The translations under genes were made by a program, and so were the position numbers. From Atopsyche davidsoni (taxonomy: Eukaryota > Arthropoda > Insecta > Trichoptera > Hydrobiosidae): DNA of 64,000 nucleotides. The notes under the pieces are model-generated. The model searched no databases. It saw only the letters and a list, made by a program, of their open reading frames with translations, and was not told where the DNA came from. The stretch covers positions 1,017,501-1,081,500 of the forward strand of contig JAILWY010000010.1 in NCBI GenBank assembly GCA_022113835.1. Reading direction: 5' to 3'. Position 1 is the first letter of the stretch. The number at the start of each line of letters is the position of its first letter. This document shows, one piece after another, positions 47,490 to 58,859 of this stretch.

Positions 47490-50290
47490 AAACGGTTTCT
47501 TGAGATTTATACACAAAATAAAGGGGTTTATAGTGAGAACAAGTAATATTATCCATAAAATATTTCACATTGAACAAAAACTATAATTGAAGTCTTCTTA
47601 GGGTTGTTCAATATCCAGAACATTTGTTTTCAAATTTATATGCAAAAATTAATATTTAAAATATAATAAAAACAATTTGACAGATTTTATTTGTAACATT
47701 TTAAATTAAACATCAAATCTATCTGAAACTACGCATAGTGAAAAAATCGATTTATCTCTATTCAAAACGGTAATTATGATCGAAATAATACTCATAATTA
47801 TGGAAAATATAAGTGTCACACTTAGATTATATGATTTCATTTTTTTTACAATTAAATAAACAATATGAATAGCCAAATGGCCAGTTAATCGCTTCGTTTT
47901 TTAAGCGATATTTTTTTCAGGGTTATTTCATACTCTTTTTCGATTGCCACCAGACTATTTTTAAACTTTTGTAAACATTTGATTTGTGCGCCTGTTTAGT
48001 GTGACTTTATCAACATGGTGAACATAATTTACCACATCGACTATCTTGTGATAATACATTATAACCAATAAGTTCTCTGTGTTTGATGTAAGCCTGATCA
48101 ATTCATTTTTAATGTAAAACACACCCGGTTGAATGTATTTGTAAGCCCTACATATTCATAGAGTGTATCTTGTGTTTATTAGTCACAGTGCGTACAGTGG
48201 ACGTGGCTTAGTGGAGTAGTGTTAACAAGATGCCGTGTTAATTATAACCTAACATCCCTTAAATCAACAGCAATAGAGATTATTTATTCCAATCTAATAC
48301 ACCAGAAGTCTATACTCGAAGGCTGAAGGCAGAATTGGTTATTTTCTTTAAGTCACTGCTTTTAAATTACGTTAGTGAGTTGGCGTGAAGATATTAGTTT
48401 CATCCTAAATTTCACAAACAAGATATATCTGAATATGTTGTATATTTTCAAACATATTTTATAGGCTAAATATTTGTTATATCAGTCATGACGATAATAC
48501 CAAAAATACTACTAAAGACGTCAATAACACTCTTGATCTAAAATAGTACTTTTACAAAGCGAGTATTATATTACAGAAAGTAATCCGCGAAAAGTATTGA
48601 ATAAATAAAAGTTTTCAGTTGTATTACGAGACAACCACATTTGTATAATTTGAGTCATCAGTTTGTTAACCTCACAACGAAATGTACGTTTATCATTTTG
48701 AATATTGAAATATAACTTGTCAAAAATAATTACGTTCACTATTTTGCATCCGCGACTGCAGTTATCGGAAATCCGTGGATATCAAAGGTTGCTGAAAAAA
48801 AAAAACAAAAGTCATGCGGTCAACGTGCATTTGTTTTTCGCACATTTCACTTCGTTAAATCAGAACCAGCCTTTCTGTAATATCTGGTACTGCCCTTAGC
48901 CATTGTGAAAGTTGAGAATCCTTTAGCGTTTTCACGGTGAGCTCCCGAACTCGGCCGTTTCAGCCATTATTGTTTTCCCAGTGAATTTTTTTTTAAATTC
49001 CTCTTGAAGTTTTGTTTAGCGCTGAATTTGAAGCCTACAACTTTAGAATTGTATTTGTAATTTTTCTGACATTGTGTATAATAATGCTTTTCCGACATTG
49101 TGTGGGCGTTTTACTCTTTACTCTTTGCCAAGTTTTAAAACTGAAACATTCTTTGCGTTGCTTCTATTTTCGTTTTGTATTTTTGCCTTGAAACAGGTAG
49201 CCCGAGAGAGTGTTTTAAATAATACGCACTGTAGACTGAATTGTTACAAAATATAAAACAAAACAATTAACTTTAATTAAAAAGTTTGTTTGTAATTAAT
49301 TTTTGACTATTTCCGTCGTCTTATTGAATAAAAGAATTTACGTTATGAGAATTCTTTTTGTGGCATCTCTTTTATTTAATTAAAAATATTTATTATTTTT
49401 ATTATTTATGAAAATAGATATTGGCGTGACGTATAATAATTTATCCCATATTTTTGACCGATAGTATGTGGTGGAATTCTTTTTTTATATTTTAAATAAA
49501 ATACTTGGTGATTTTTCCCTTTCATTTTTCATCACAAAAATATTAAGTTTCATTAATAAATTTAAGTATCATTCTCTGAATATAAATTTTAATGTATAAA
49601 CGGGTTTGTAAAAGTAAACATTATATTAGAAAAGTTTACCCATGACAGCTTCGAGCTTTCGAGTAAATAGTTTACAACAAAACACAACCAGACCTAATAA
49701 TTTACTTATATTGTAAAAGCGCACTGCCATTTTAATGTGTATATGTGCAATACTGTCTATTCAGGTATAAATATTTTTACTAGTTAATGTTTTTAATTGC
49801 GTACACTTTATCAAATTATTTAACCTAAATAAAACGTTGTTGATTATATGTAAAAAGCATGAATTTGAACGTTATTTACGTGATTAAACAGGTTCATTTA
49901 GATTAAGTGAGATATACTGTTTGCCTAGATTTTAGACAAGTCAAAAAAACAACTACACATATTCATCTCTGATTGGCAGCTTCTGTTTACAGTTTTCACC
50001 AAGAAGTATGAAGGTTCTCTTGGTGACTCCAGCTCCTTGACGACACGTATTATCAATATTCTTTATACATCAAATAAATAAATAAAAAATGTTTGCTTTG
50101 ACACCTGTAAATCGAGTTACACACAATACAAAATTTAAATGTAGACATTTATATCTGTGGCGTGAATAAGGTTTAAATATTTATTATAATAAGCCGAATA
50201 AATAATAAAAAATACCTTTAACACAAATAACGTAAAAAAAGTTATTCCAACAGGGGTTTTGTCCAACTTTATTTACCACATGCCGCTGAC
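47490..50290. other. AT-rich spacer with a decayed family B copy
   Basis: Apart from the inverse family B relic near 49446-49510, I see no elements. Short ORFs only. Confidence 0.5.
49446..49510 (-). repeat. Dispersed repeat family B, decayed inverse copy
   Basis: The inverse complement matches the end of family B: CATATTTTTGACCGATAGTA then GTGGTGGAATTCT, then AAATACTTGGTG. Shorter and more diverged than the 7.2-kb and 20.4-kb copies. Confidence 0.5.
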
Positions 50291-50294
50291 ACAC

Positions 50295-50314
50295 ATATAT
50301 ATATATATATATAT
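50295..50314. repeat. (AT)10 tract at a LINE 3' junction
   Basis: An AT-dinucleotide tract directly abuts the 3' side of the minus-strand LINE-associated repeat that starts at 50315. Some LINEs end in a short tandem repeat rather than poly(A), so this may be its tail. Confidence 0.6.
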
Positions 50315-50695
50315 GTCTTCGGGTGACTCTCCTCAGAGAAGGTTGATACTACTGAGTATATATTTATGCTGAGGCAGTGTTCATGATTTTCTAAAGGAGA
50401 ATAGTGAAGTGGGTCCCAGGGCCCTTCTACACCGCAGTTTTATATTCGAAGGAAAAATCTGCGTATTGCTACTGCCCAATAGCATTATTATATAATCCAT
50501 TCTTTACAAAGCTTTGGCGTTTATATTTGATATTCCCAAGGGTGCAGAAACAATAGCAGGAGCTCCCCCGCCTCGACAAGGCATTTCCAGAGCACATCCC
50601 TCCACAATCATTTCAACTTCACCACTACATTACAGATCCTTTACACTCGCTCTGAATACAGAATGGCAGCCATGCAGAAGGAAAAAGACGGGGAG
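50315..50695 (-). mobile_element. LINE-associated repeat family E, copy 2
   Basis: Aligned to 39527-39875 through CTCCTCAGAGAAGGTTG, the block GGGTCCCAGGGCCCTTCTAC, CAATAGCAT, AATAGCAGGAGC, CAGAGCACATCC and CAGAATGGCAGCCATGCA. It has a GATTTTCTAAAGGAGAATAG stretch missing from copy 1 but present at 59560. The plus ORF 50514-50747 is within it and looks spurious. Confidence 0.6.
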
Positions 50696-50734
50696 CGAGA
50701 TATATTTTATTTATATGCAAGTAAATTATAATAG

Positions 50735-50915
50735 CACGGCATTGTAGTTTGTTGTACAATAGTTAATAGAAGCATTGATCTCGAGCGGGGTCCGGCGGTC
50801 AGCATCCGCATCGATCTCTGTAGCCGCCGCGGCATTCCGGCTACTCGCTTGGGATCCCCCGCCGAGGGAACACGTCGGCCGTGCCATTCGCAATCTGCTC
50901 GAGGAGAGACTCTAG
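50735..50915. other. GC-rich non-coding island
   Basis: CG-rich (GTCCGGCGGTCAGC near 50787, GCCGCCGCGGCATTCCGG near 50823). Overlapping ORFs on both strands show no domain. It ends where the hAT MITE begins. Confidence 0.3.
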
Positions 50916-50924
50916 TCTCTACAC

Positions 50925-51430
50925 TACTGGTTCCCAAAGTGGCCAATATCGACCCTCAGGGGTCGATTTTGCCCTGCAAGGGGTCGATGATAGCGAAAAA
51001 TTTAATTAGGGGTCCACAAACTGTAAATAAGGGTCTACGAGAGTGGATCCCATTTAAGCAGGTCATCACTAAAATTTAGGCATTCCGTAAATGTCATAAT
51101 TGAACACAGATTTAACCTATGTACATACATAATAATGGTGTTAATCCTGCATTATGGACTATTGTAAGTAGGTTTTTGATAGTTTTTCCATCTTCATACC
51201 ACACGGAGAAGGGTTTAAGTGCAGTTGTCAACCTTCTTAGAAAAAAAAGAAATAGTAATTCAATGTTTACATACCGACATAAAATATGGCGCACCCTGTA
51301 TATCAGATGTCAAAAATATGTTTGAAGATGATGAATTTGCAAAAATTCAATATTAGCAAGGCAGGGGTCTACAGGAAAAACAGGAAAACTCGACAAGGGG
51401 TCGACGGGACGAAATAGTTTGGAGCCTATG
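50925..51430. mobile_element. Non-autonomous hAT element (MITE), 506 bp
   Basis: Termini TACTGGTTCCCAAAGT and, inverted from the right, CATAGGCTCCAAACT are two decayed copies of a CAGTGGTTCCCAAA-type hAT end. The flanks carry an 8-bp duplication, CTCTACAC (50917-50924) and CTTTACAC (51431-51438), with one mismatch, fitting the hAT 8-bp target. Subterminal GGGGTCGA/GGGGTC words recur near both ends. No transposase. ORFs inside on both strands are short and unremarkable. Confidence 0.7.
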
Positions 51431-51439
51431 CTTTACACT

Positions 51440-51985
51440 GAATAAAGGATATTCAACCTTAATGCATATTTTTTTTAGGGATACGTCAAAATACAGCGCA
51501 GCTTACCAAAGTGACGGTTTTCACAAAAAAACCAATAAAGTATTTATGAAACTAAGAGCTCGATAACTTGCATCAGAAAACACAAAAATTAGAAATATTT
51601 TGCCACCAAAACTGTCAGTATATAATATTCATATTTATATTGAAGAATCACATTTTATTCATAATCATGTAGTGATTTCAGTTTTGTTCTAAGTTTCATC
51701 AATAAATATAGACTCATTCAAACGTTAAGTTTTATATCATGTCCTGGATGAACAGCCGAACTCTCATTGCTCGGAGTGTCAATTATATTTTAATTAATAC
51801 AATTTTTAAACATGTCATTACGTAAAATATTAAAAACTCAACACGTCACTCATAGCCCGCCTTGAGTAATATCTCAAACTCTCATTGCTCGCAGTATTAA
51901 TTTTGACTTATGTTGATGAAATATTGGAATTATTATTATTCTCCAACAAGCCAATACGTTAAATATCAAAAATTCAACGTGTTAT
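51440..51985. other. AT-rich spacer with a short local direct repeat
   Basis: AACTCTCATTGCTCG occurs at about 51759 and 51877, each followed by a variant of the same short block and then AATA-rich sequence. This is a diverged tandem duplication of roughly 118 bp. Confidence 0.45.
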
Positions 51986-51989
51986 TCAT

Positions 51990-52220
51990 CACCTGCCATG
52001 AAACTGTAAGTCAACAAGCCACAGCGATGCATTACGGGCGCTCGGCAATAACTCAGGTGTATTTATTCGGCAGGTGAAACATTCGCTTGGTGGGGGGGCA
52101 CTGCGGGAAAACCGTTTAACTCGGGTATGGTATTGACTGCTAACGCGCACCTGGTCGATCCTGGGGCGAGCGGCGCTACCTCGATTTATCACCAAAGGTA
52201 AAGTACGAATCGAGAAACTG
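51990..52220. other. GC-rich non-coding island
   Basis: CG-rich stretch with GGTGGGGGGGCAC near 52089 and GGGGCGAGCGGCGC near 52161. The minus ORF 51989-52228 has no recognisable features. Confidence 0.28.
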
Positions 52221-52229
52221 CGAACCACA

Positions 52230-54880
52230 TAATTAAAGTGTTATGAATATAACAATCATTATTTAAAAAAAAAAAAAAATAACAAATTGAATTTATTTTC
52301 ACACGCTATCATACAACTCGTGTGTATACAAAATGTTACACTGAAAATGTTTTCCGTTCCCTTTGTATATCACCCACGTAAAGAAAAAATAAAAAAACAG
52401 CCAGTTTACCAATTTTAAATAAAAAAACATATAAATGGTTTATTTTTTTGTATTTGTTGTTTAACACCATATGTGAAGTACGAGGCGAAAAATCACAACT
52501 GAAATATTTTTTTTGTATACCATGCTCTATGCAAGCTTTAATATTGGAGCTTATTTAGTATTAAAATACTTCTAAAACGAGTATTTATATTTATTTTATA
52601 TAAACCTTATTCTATCAGATTTATTCGATTGTTTAATATTGATATGTTAATAAAAAAATAAAAAATTTGGATCCAAATAGCAATTATTTACATATTTGAT
52701 ATACGACTTTTTTATGTTTCAACATCAAGGCTATAGTTAAATATGTATAACACGGATATTCATGTATTACCTCAAAAATATTTCCAGGTGTACTTAAAAA
52801 TATCACTTTATAGCTTAATGTAAACCAATAAAAGTTTGTGTAGAAACCTATATTATTCATAAAAATATAAATTAAATTAAATACAGAGTTGAGGTTGAGA
52901 CAAAAAATGACTTTATTCACTACAAACCCGACTGCATATTTCGACTCAACCGGCTATAAAATAATGATATTTTTTCCTGACAGCGCTTCCTTTTTCAGAG
53001 ATTTCTTCCAATTAGACTGTAGAGTCCTTAAAAAGCGAAAGAGCTCATAAACAAGAATAATTATTATCTAAGAGCCAAATGGCTTCTTGTATATTGGTTA
53101 AAAAATGTGAATGCTATAAAAACAAAGAGTGCATGCAGTCATTCAATATCAAAAAATCTGTCTGAAATTCGTTGTAAGATCTTAGTTGTAAAGTTGCGAC
53201 AGGTAAGAATAAATAATTATTATTATGAGCGCTTCCTCGATTTTCAAGGTAGCGACCATCTTTGAGGCTCAGTTAGTTTATTAGTGAAGAAAATACTTTC
53301 TTACTGCTTAGGAGCAAAGATCCCTGTAAGACTTTGGGGTTCAGAAAGTATATAAAACAACCCCTGAATATTCTGAAATGAAAATATTTTTTGGTTTTCT
53401 CCTCTATACAGCGAGTTAACGCTCTAGAACAATATTTCTGCGGTGAGGCTGCTTGGACTTTTTAAAATGAACATTTAAAGACTTTGTTAAAGTTATGAAT
53501 ACAAATTTACGGCCTTTTCTCTTACCTGAAATGATTTAAATGAAAATTAAAATTTTAAGAACTTATTTGCCCCGAGAAAATGAACGTCTTTTTATCTTCA
53601 AGACCAAGTACGTAACTGGTTGCGTCGAATATTTTATTTTGTACTTAATTAAAAAGAGAATTATTTATTACAAAAGCCTTTTCTCCATTGCATAACTACA
53701 GATAAAAATATTTTCAGAATATTTGTTTTTGAAAAAGCGCTTTTAAGCCAACACTTCTTATTAAAACGAATATCTTCAAGTTAATTGTAAAAGTTTTATT
53801 AGTCTTTGCCAAACAATTTTATTCGTGGGTGGTTTCCTTAATTATTTAAAAATTAAACATGTATAATAGTTGAATATGATCGAATAAGTTGGCGTCCGTT
53901 ATAATTAGAAGTACTAAGCTTTTAGGTGTTACGCCGAGCTTATTTTTTTAAATTTCAAAGTTTGGGGTTCCGTTATTTGTGTAGGTCATCTACATGGCGA
54001 AAATCTGTAGATGTGTTCAGTACCGGAGCTGAAACATCTTAACTTCATAAGGAAAATGCAGCAGATAACCCAAAAATCATATAACACTTCTATTCAATTG
54101 ACGTCCAGTGATGGCACAGTTGATAAGGACCAGCTAAACATAACCACGATTCTTATAATCCGCCCAATTTATTTTGTGCTTTTCTACTGATGGTAAGAGT
54201 AAGGGAAAATTAAATTAATGTCGAGAAAGACAATCAAAGCTTTCATACCTCTTGCTGGTGAAATTATTATGAAAAAAATATTCATCATTCGGTGAATCCG
54301 CACGAGGTTTTTCCCCGCTTGTGCTGTTTAAAATAAAATAAATATTTGCCTACATTATTATAAAAGAGACGGAACCGGCGCGTTTTAAAAATAAAAATCG
54401 CAAAAATAACACGGTGCACAAATATGCGAAATTCAGTTATGAATGTTTATTTACTTTGACACAGTTGCTGAAAAAACGCGTGGGAAGTAACTCTGTATTT
54501 AATATCTATTATAGAAATCACCCTCAAGACTTGTTACATTAACACCGGCACCTTTTAAAAAGAAGAGTCCGTACTTTTTACTTTAAAAATATTTTCCAAC
54601 GGAAAAAGAGGAACAGCAGAAGCCTTTATTATCATGCAAAAAGTCCTTGAGATCTAAGATGGAAGTTCGGACGGGTGAAGTGTTTTTCTTGTTACGATGA
54701 GCGCGGAAGGGATGAGGGTTGTTCTCCATTCTGTACATTCACTCTCTACCCCTACATTTTAGGAAACCAGTTTAAAAAGGCAAGTGTTCCGAGCCGTAGA
54801 GTTCTCATTCGCAAGACTGAGTATTATGCCATCATGGTTTCAAACAGATTTATTTATGCTCACACAAAAGGATACAGAAA
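52230..54880. other. AT-rich spacer, nothing recognised
   Basis: One short dyad, CATCTACA against TGTAGATG, near 53988-54015. No genes or elements identified. Confidence 0.5.
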
Positions 54881-54889
54881 ATAGAATGA

Positions 54890-54975
54890 CCTTCTTGCTG
54901 GTTAGTATTCCCGTAAATTTTTCTGAGGTTTGAGCTTTGGGTTCGATTTCCAATCTGATAAAAATATGTTAAGGT
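54890..54975 (+). repeat. Possible tRNA-derived relic (T-arm only)
   Basis: TTGGG-TTCGATT-TCCAA near 54945-54961 forms a five-pair T-arm with a B-box loop, with a GCTGGTTAG word about 50 bp upstream that could be an A box. The anticodon arm is not recognisable. Weak. Confidence 0.28.
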
Positions 54976-54979
54976 ACAT

Positions 54980-55690
54980 TCCTTTTGCCTTTAAAATTTT
55001 TAGTATTTACCACAAACCTTCTATTTTTGATCATTGCAAATCCGAATTTTAAATATTAAGATAATCGATTGGCGCAAAAAAAGTGTTATTGTATGAGGCA
55101 TGTCAAAAAAAATTATTAAATGGGATTTATTCGGTCATTCAGTGTGTAAATCGATTGCTTATACACAGTTTGAAAAATTGGTTAAACCTTGCTTATATAA
55201 TAAAACTTTTTAGTGGACATTTATTATTTTTCGGCAAGTAATATATTATTTGCGATTTTAAATAAATATTATTTAAGTGCAATAAATAAAGCAGTATTCA
55301 AATGTATTTGTATCCAATTAAAACAGTCCATAAGGAGACACCTGTTCGGCTTACATAGCTAAGCAGGCTCAACCACCGCCCTGATGCTCTGAGCCGCCGC
55401 AATATTCCTATATTATAAATTGCTAAGGGGGAGAACCACTCGCAATCAACTGAACGCAATTCACGATGAAAAATTTACAATTAAAATTAAAATTAACTGA
55501 GCCATAGTACTTTACAGTTTTTTCAAAACTGCCTTAATTAAAAAGCAACGTAAATAAAGCGGCAATTTTTTTTATAAGCATGCTTATCTAAATAAGGATA
55601 AAATGTTTTGATACGTGCAGAGATAGTGTATTTTTCAGGCTAAATTTAGGATTTTTTTCACAGGCAACAATAAAAAAATATTTTTTTTTT
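54980..55690. other. AT-rich spacer with a small GC-richer patch
   Basis: The patch is at 55335-55400. No genes or element ends recognised. Confidence 0.45.
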
Positions 55691-55813
55691 ACATGTTTTT
55701 GTGTGTGAATCAGTAGCAGTATACTAGAGTGGTTTAATAAAATAGTGACTTTTGGAAAAAAAAAAATTTCCAGCAAATAAGCGTTGTATTTCTCAACATA
55801 GTATCTTTTTAGC

Positions 55814-55825
55814 TCGATACATTTA
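55814..55825. repeat. Left target-site duplication of hairpin SINE copy 3
   Basis: TCGATACATTTA, exact match to 56086-56097. The ancestral reading frame of the mariner relic confirms it as duplicated target sequence. Confidence 0.92.
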
Positions 55826-56085
55826 CTAATATGATTATATATAGAAGATGATTTAAAGAAAATATCATCGTGATTTGTGTGGGATTTGAACCCACATCCC
55901 CTGGCTTACATGGCCGGTGTACGAACCTTTGTACGAACGAATCACTTCCACTTATCGAGAATTTTTAACAATCATACTCTATATATGAACCAATGTGCCC
56001 AGGCCAACCAATATCATATTAGTAAATATAATAAGCCCGTAATGGGTAATAAATACGCATCTGATTGACTTATCCGTAATAGACA
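55826..56085 (-). mobile_element. Hairpin SINE-like element, copy 3 (full tRNA module)
   Basis: A 260-bp insertion with an exact 12-bp duplication. Minus-strand order: head beginning TGTCTATT and containing GTCAATCAGATGCGT; a TACTAATATGAT arm; the 72-nt tRNA-Thr-like module (55872-55943); GATGAT; and the complementary arm ending ATCATATTAGTA. There is no poly(A) and no recognisable LINE tail; the 3' end is the inverse of the upstream arm start. The inner arm is shortened on the 3' side. Shared head, arms and tail with copies 1 and 2 define the family. Confidence 0.85.
55872..55943 (-). repeat. tRNA-Thr(TGT)-like cloverleaf inside the SINE
   Basis: Reads as a 72-nt tRNA on the minus strand. 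Acceptor GATTCGT/ACAAATC (6 of 7 pairs); D-arm GTAC-AAAGGTTC-GTAC; anticodon arm CCGGC-CATGTAA-GCCAG (4 of 5 pairs), loop placing TGT at 34-36; 5-nt variable loop; T-arm GTGGG-TTCAAAT-CCCAC perfect. Embedded in a repeat and lacking a T-run right after it, so it is a Pol III promoter relic of a SINE rather than a host tRNA gene. Confidence 0.75.
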
Positions 56086-56439
56086 TCGATACATTTAGTC
56101 CATCGTATTTCCAATTTTTTTTCTTTCCAAATAATAGGTTTTCTCAAGTCCCTCAAAATAGGCGTTTTTTTCAGTGATGATCGATTCGACCCAAATCTCC
56201 GACGTTAGCCTTTCCTTCAGGTTTGGAAATAGGAAATAGTCGCAGGGGGCTAAATCTAGTGATTATGCAGGATGGGGTAGCAGTTCGTAGCACAATTTAT
56301 GAAAATTTGCCATGGCGACTACACACGTGTGCACCCGTGCATTGTCCTGATGAACAGCACTTTTTTCTTCGCCAAATGCGGTCGTTTCTGCTTCAAATCA
56401 ATATCGAATCTGTCCAAAAGTATATACACCGCATATTGA

Positions 56440-58140
56440 GAAATGTTACCATTTTTACGATGAATAATTGTGGTCTGTCAATTGGCAACGATAAAACGAT
56501 TTCAGGGAGCTTTACTCAACCCTCGGTACAAACCAAACATCCGCCCCCTACGGGAGTCGCTGCGACTCTAACGGTATCTACTGATTAATTTCGTAATTAA
56601 TTAACGGCTCTGAAAATCGCCCCATCTTATCAGCTGGCTGCTGTACCCAGCAGAGCTCCAAGGTTATCATTATTATCTTCAGATATGTTTAATTAAATTT
56701 TAATAATTATTTTTCTTTGATATCTGTATTATGTTGGAATTATTTAAAATACCAGCGCTTATTTCGGCGTACTTTTGATTTTATTATTAATTAGATACGA
56801 ATTCGTGACAGTGATGATTATGTAAATAATTAAGATGTTGATAAAAATATTTCAATTTTTAATGTAATCATTAAATTAAGGTAAAAAAATGGTAACTTTT
56901 TTTGTAACGAAACGAGTATTATATAAAATAAAAGTAATAAAAGATAACAAAGCATTTGAAATAAACTTTCTGTTCGTAACGCATATATAAATTTTGGGAA
57001 TCAACTTTGAATTATGATCATTAAGATATGTTTTATATGTAAATGCTTTTTTTGATGCAAGTAATACATACATCTAATACGTAAATAAAATCAGAAAAAA
57101 GGCAAAAGTAATGTGCTATGTTTTGAAAAATATATTTTCTATTGAAAATTGCATTTAACAATTTTTATAAAGTCATAAAACAAGTTGTAGTTATCCGAAA
57201 AACAATACTTGAGGATAATAAATTTGATCGTTATTTCTCAAAAGGTCTTTAAGATTTACAATTTGACATTTAGTGTTCATCACTGAGTAAATTTCAATTG
57301 AGAAGATATTTTTTTTTTTTTTACGAATACTTGTTCGGTATGTGCAAGAAAATTTATACAATTTAAAATACTCGAATATGTTTTAAATGTAAGTCTCACA
57401 AGCATCATTATATGCTAATCTATTGTAAATACCTATCTCTCCGCTAAAATATAAATAACAAAGCAGTATTTTAAATAATCGATTGTGTGAAATCGTTTAT
57501 CATCCCTTTCTCTAGTAGAATTTTCACAATCGCTTGTTCCTCACTGACAAGGGTGAAAGACTGGACAGGTCATGAGAAGCTTTCGGATTCCTTCATCATC
57601 GTGCGCATCTCTCCATAAATAACAGACGTATAAATTTATATAAAATATAGAGATTTTATACAACAAGGTGTATTGTGTTATATTCACAAAGTTCCCGCTG
57701 AAATAAATATATTGCAGGTATCTCTTCAAAACGTGCAAGGTATTCCATTAAAATTTGCAAACTTTTGTTTGGAGTATGAAAATCTTCTTTTATCAAACAG
57801 GCTTTTAGTTTATTAACTGCTATTTTGACAATTAAAATTGAAAATAATTTCTAATATACTACCACAGGTCACAGTACTTATTTGCATAAACGAAAGTCAT
57901 TGTAGGTTTGATTTTTTTAGTATTTTATTTGTAGTTTCGTAAGTGACTCGATATCCTAATTATTTCTTACATAATAAGCACGAATGAGTTAAAATGCGAT
58001 TAATTCAATATTAATTACAAACCACCGGCATGCATCTTCTTTATAGTAGCAAGTAAGATTTTTTTGCCTAAAAAAGATTATTTTTAGTCTATGTAAGTAA
58101 TTGCCATCTTATTTATTTTTATTACCAGTTAGTTAAATGT
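56440..58140. other. AT-rich spacer; may include a little more decayed mariner
   Basis: Sequence just after the recognisable mariner relic (56440-56590) may be more of the element but has no clear motif. The rest shows nothing recognised. Confidence 0.4.
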
Positions 58141-58149
58141 GCAGATAAA

Positions 58150-58350
58150 ACTTGCAGTTTCCTTAACTACGCCAGCAGCGGCGCTATCTTCGGCTTAACT
58201 TGCAGGACCTCTCAAGTACTGTAAAGTCTGCAATACAGGGCTCGTCAACCCCCGCGAGAACTTGCATTTATTTTTATACGAAAATTAGTGACGTCATTAG
58301 CTCCTGGACAACAACCAAAGCTTGACCTTTTCCAACGATAAAATACGCCT
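58150..58350. promoter_or_regulatory. GC-richer island with CRE-type site
   Basis: TGACGTCA at 58289-58296 and a GCCAGCAGCGGCGC stretch near 58170. Non-coding. Regulatory role only suggested by the consensus word. Confidence 0.22.
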
Positions 58351-58775
58351 CCAGTTCATTCTAAACACTGTCATCTTTTTAATCTAGCCCAAAATACGAC
58401 TTTTCGTATATTCGATAGTTATCTGGCCATTTCATCATCGACGGTCTTTCTCGCTTTAGTTTCAGTAGGTTTTTCAATTTTTTACTTTTATTTCTATAAC
58501 GATATCCATATCAAATGATATGGCTCTGCGTTGTAGTTTCTTCTCTAATTTATTTCACAGTCGAGTCAATTCATGTGGCCTAGGATTTTGCACTTTAAAA
58601 TGAAAAGGGACTTTTTTTTTGTTGCAATATTTGGTATTCGTGCAATACATATTTTCAATATACTTGCATATAATAAATTCGCAACACTGAAATTGAGCGG
58701 ATATTAAAAAATTGTATTGGTAAAAAATAGGGATATTTCTGTCATTTTATATTATTTTTTGGATATGTGTTGATT

Positions 58776-58777
<2 letters not shown>

Positions 58778-58851
<74 letters not shown>
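58778..58851. repeat. Long (AT)n microsatellite with ACATAC interruption
   Basis: Two AT-dinucleotide runs separated by ACATACAT near 58815, total about 74 bp. The longest simple repeat in the window. Confidence 0.95.
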
Positions 58852-58858
<7 letters not shown>

Positions 58859-58859
58859 T

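Larger units (their letters stand above)
55730..56430 (-). pseudogene. mariner transposase relic, D34D, split by a SINE
   Basis: On the minus strand from about 56430: LLDRFDIDLKQKRPHLAKKK, a 1-nt frameshift, HQDNARVHT (catalytic Asp codon 56344-56346), ELLPHPA, a stop, SLDLAPCDYFLFPNL (third Asp codon 56239-56241), FEGLEKTYY, then the SINE at 55826-56085, and ELKRYYVEKYNAYLL. Exactly 34 residues separate the two Asp, the mariner signature. Joining the flanks over one copy of the 12-bp duplication gives the frame WTKCIEL, the normal C-terminal motif, so the SINE inserted into once-coding sequence. The N-terminal DNA-binding half and TIRs were not found. The plus ORF 56223-56588 is an antisense shadow. 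Confidence 0.9.

Noticed and set aside
48190..48235. A-box-like word GTGGCTTAGTGGAGTAGTG
   Set aside because: No B box at tRNA spacing.
56223..56588. 121-codon plus-strand ORF
   Set aside because: Largely the antisense of the mariner transposase relic; the minus strand carries the HQD and APCD motifs.
58200..58270. CAGGGCTCGTCAACCCCCGCG resembling a hAT end
   Set aside because: No matching opposite terminus or 8-bp duplication found nearby.
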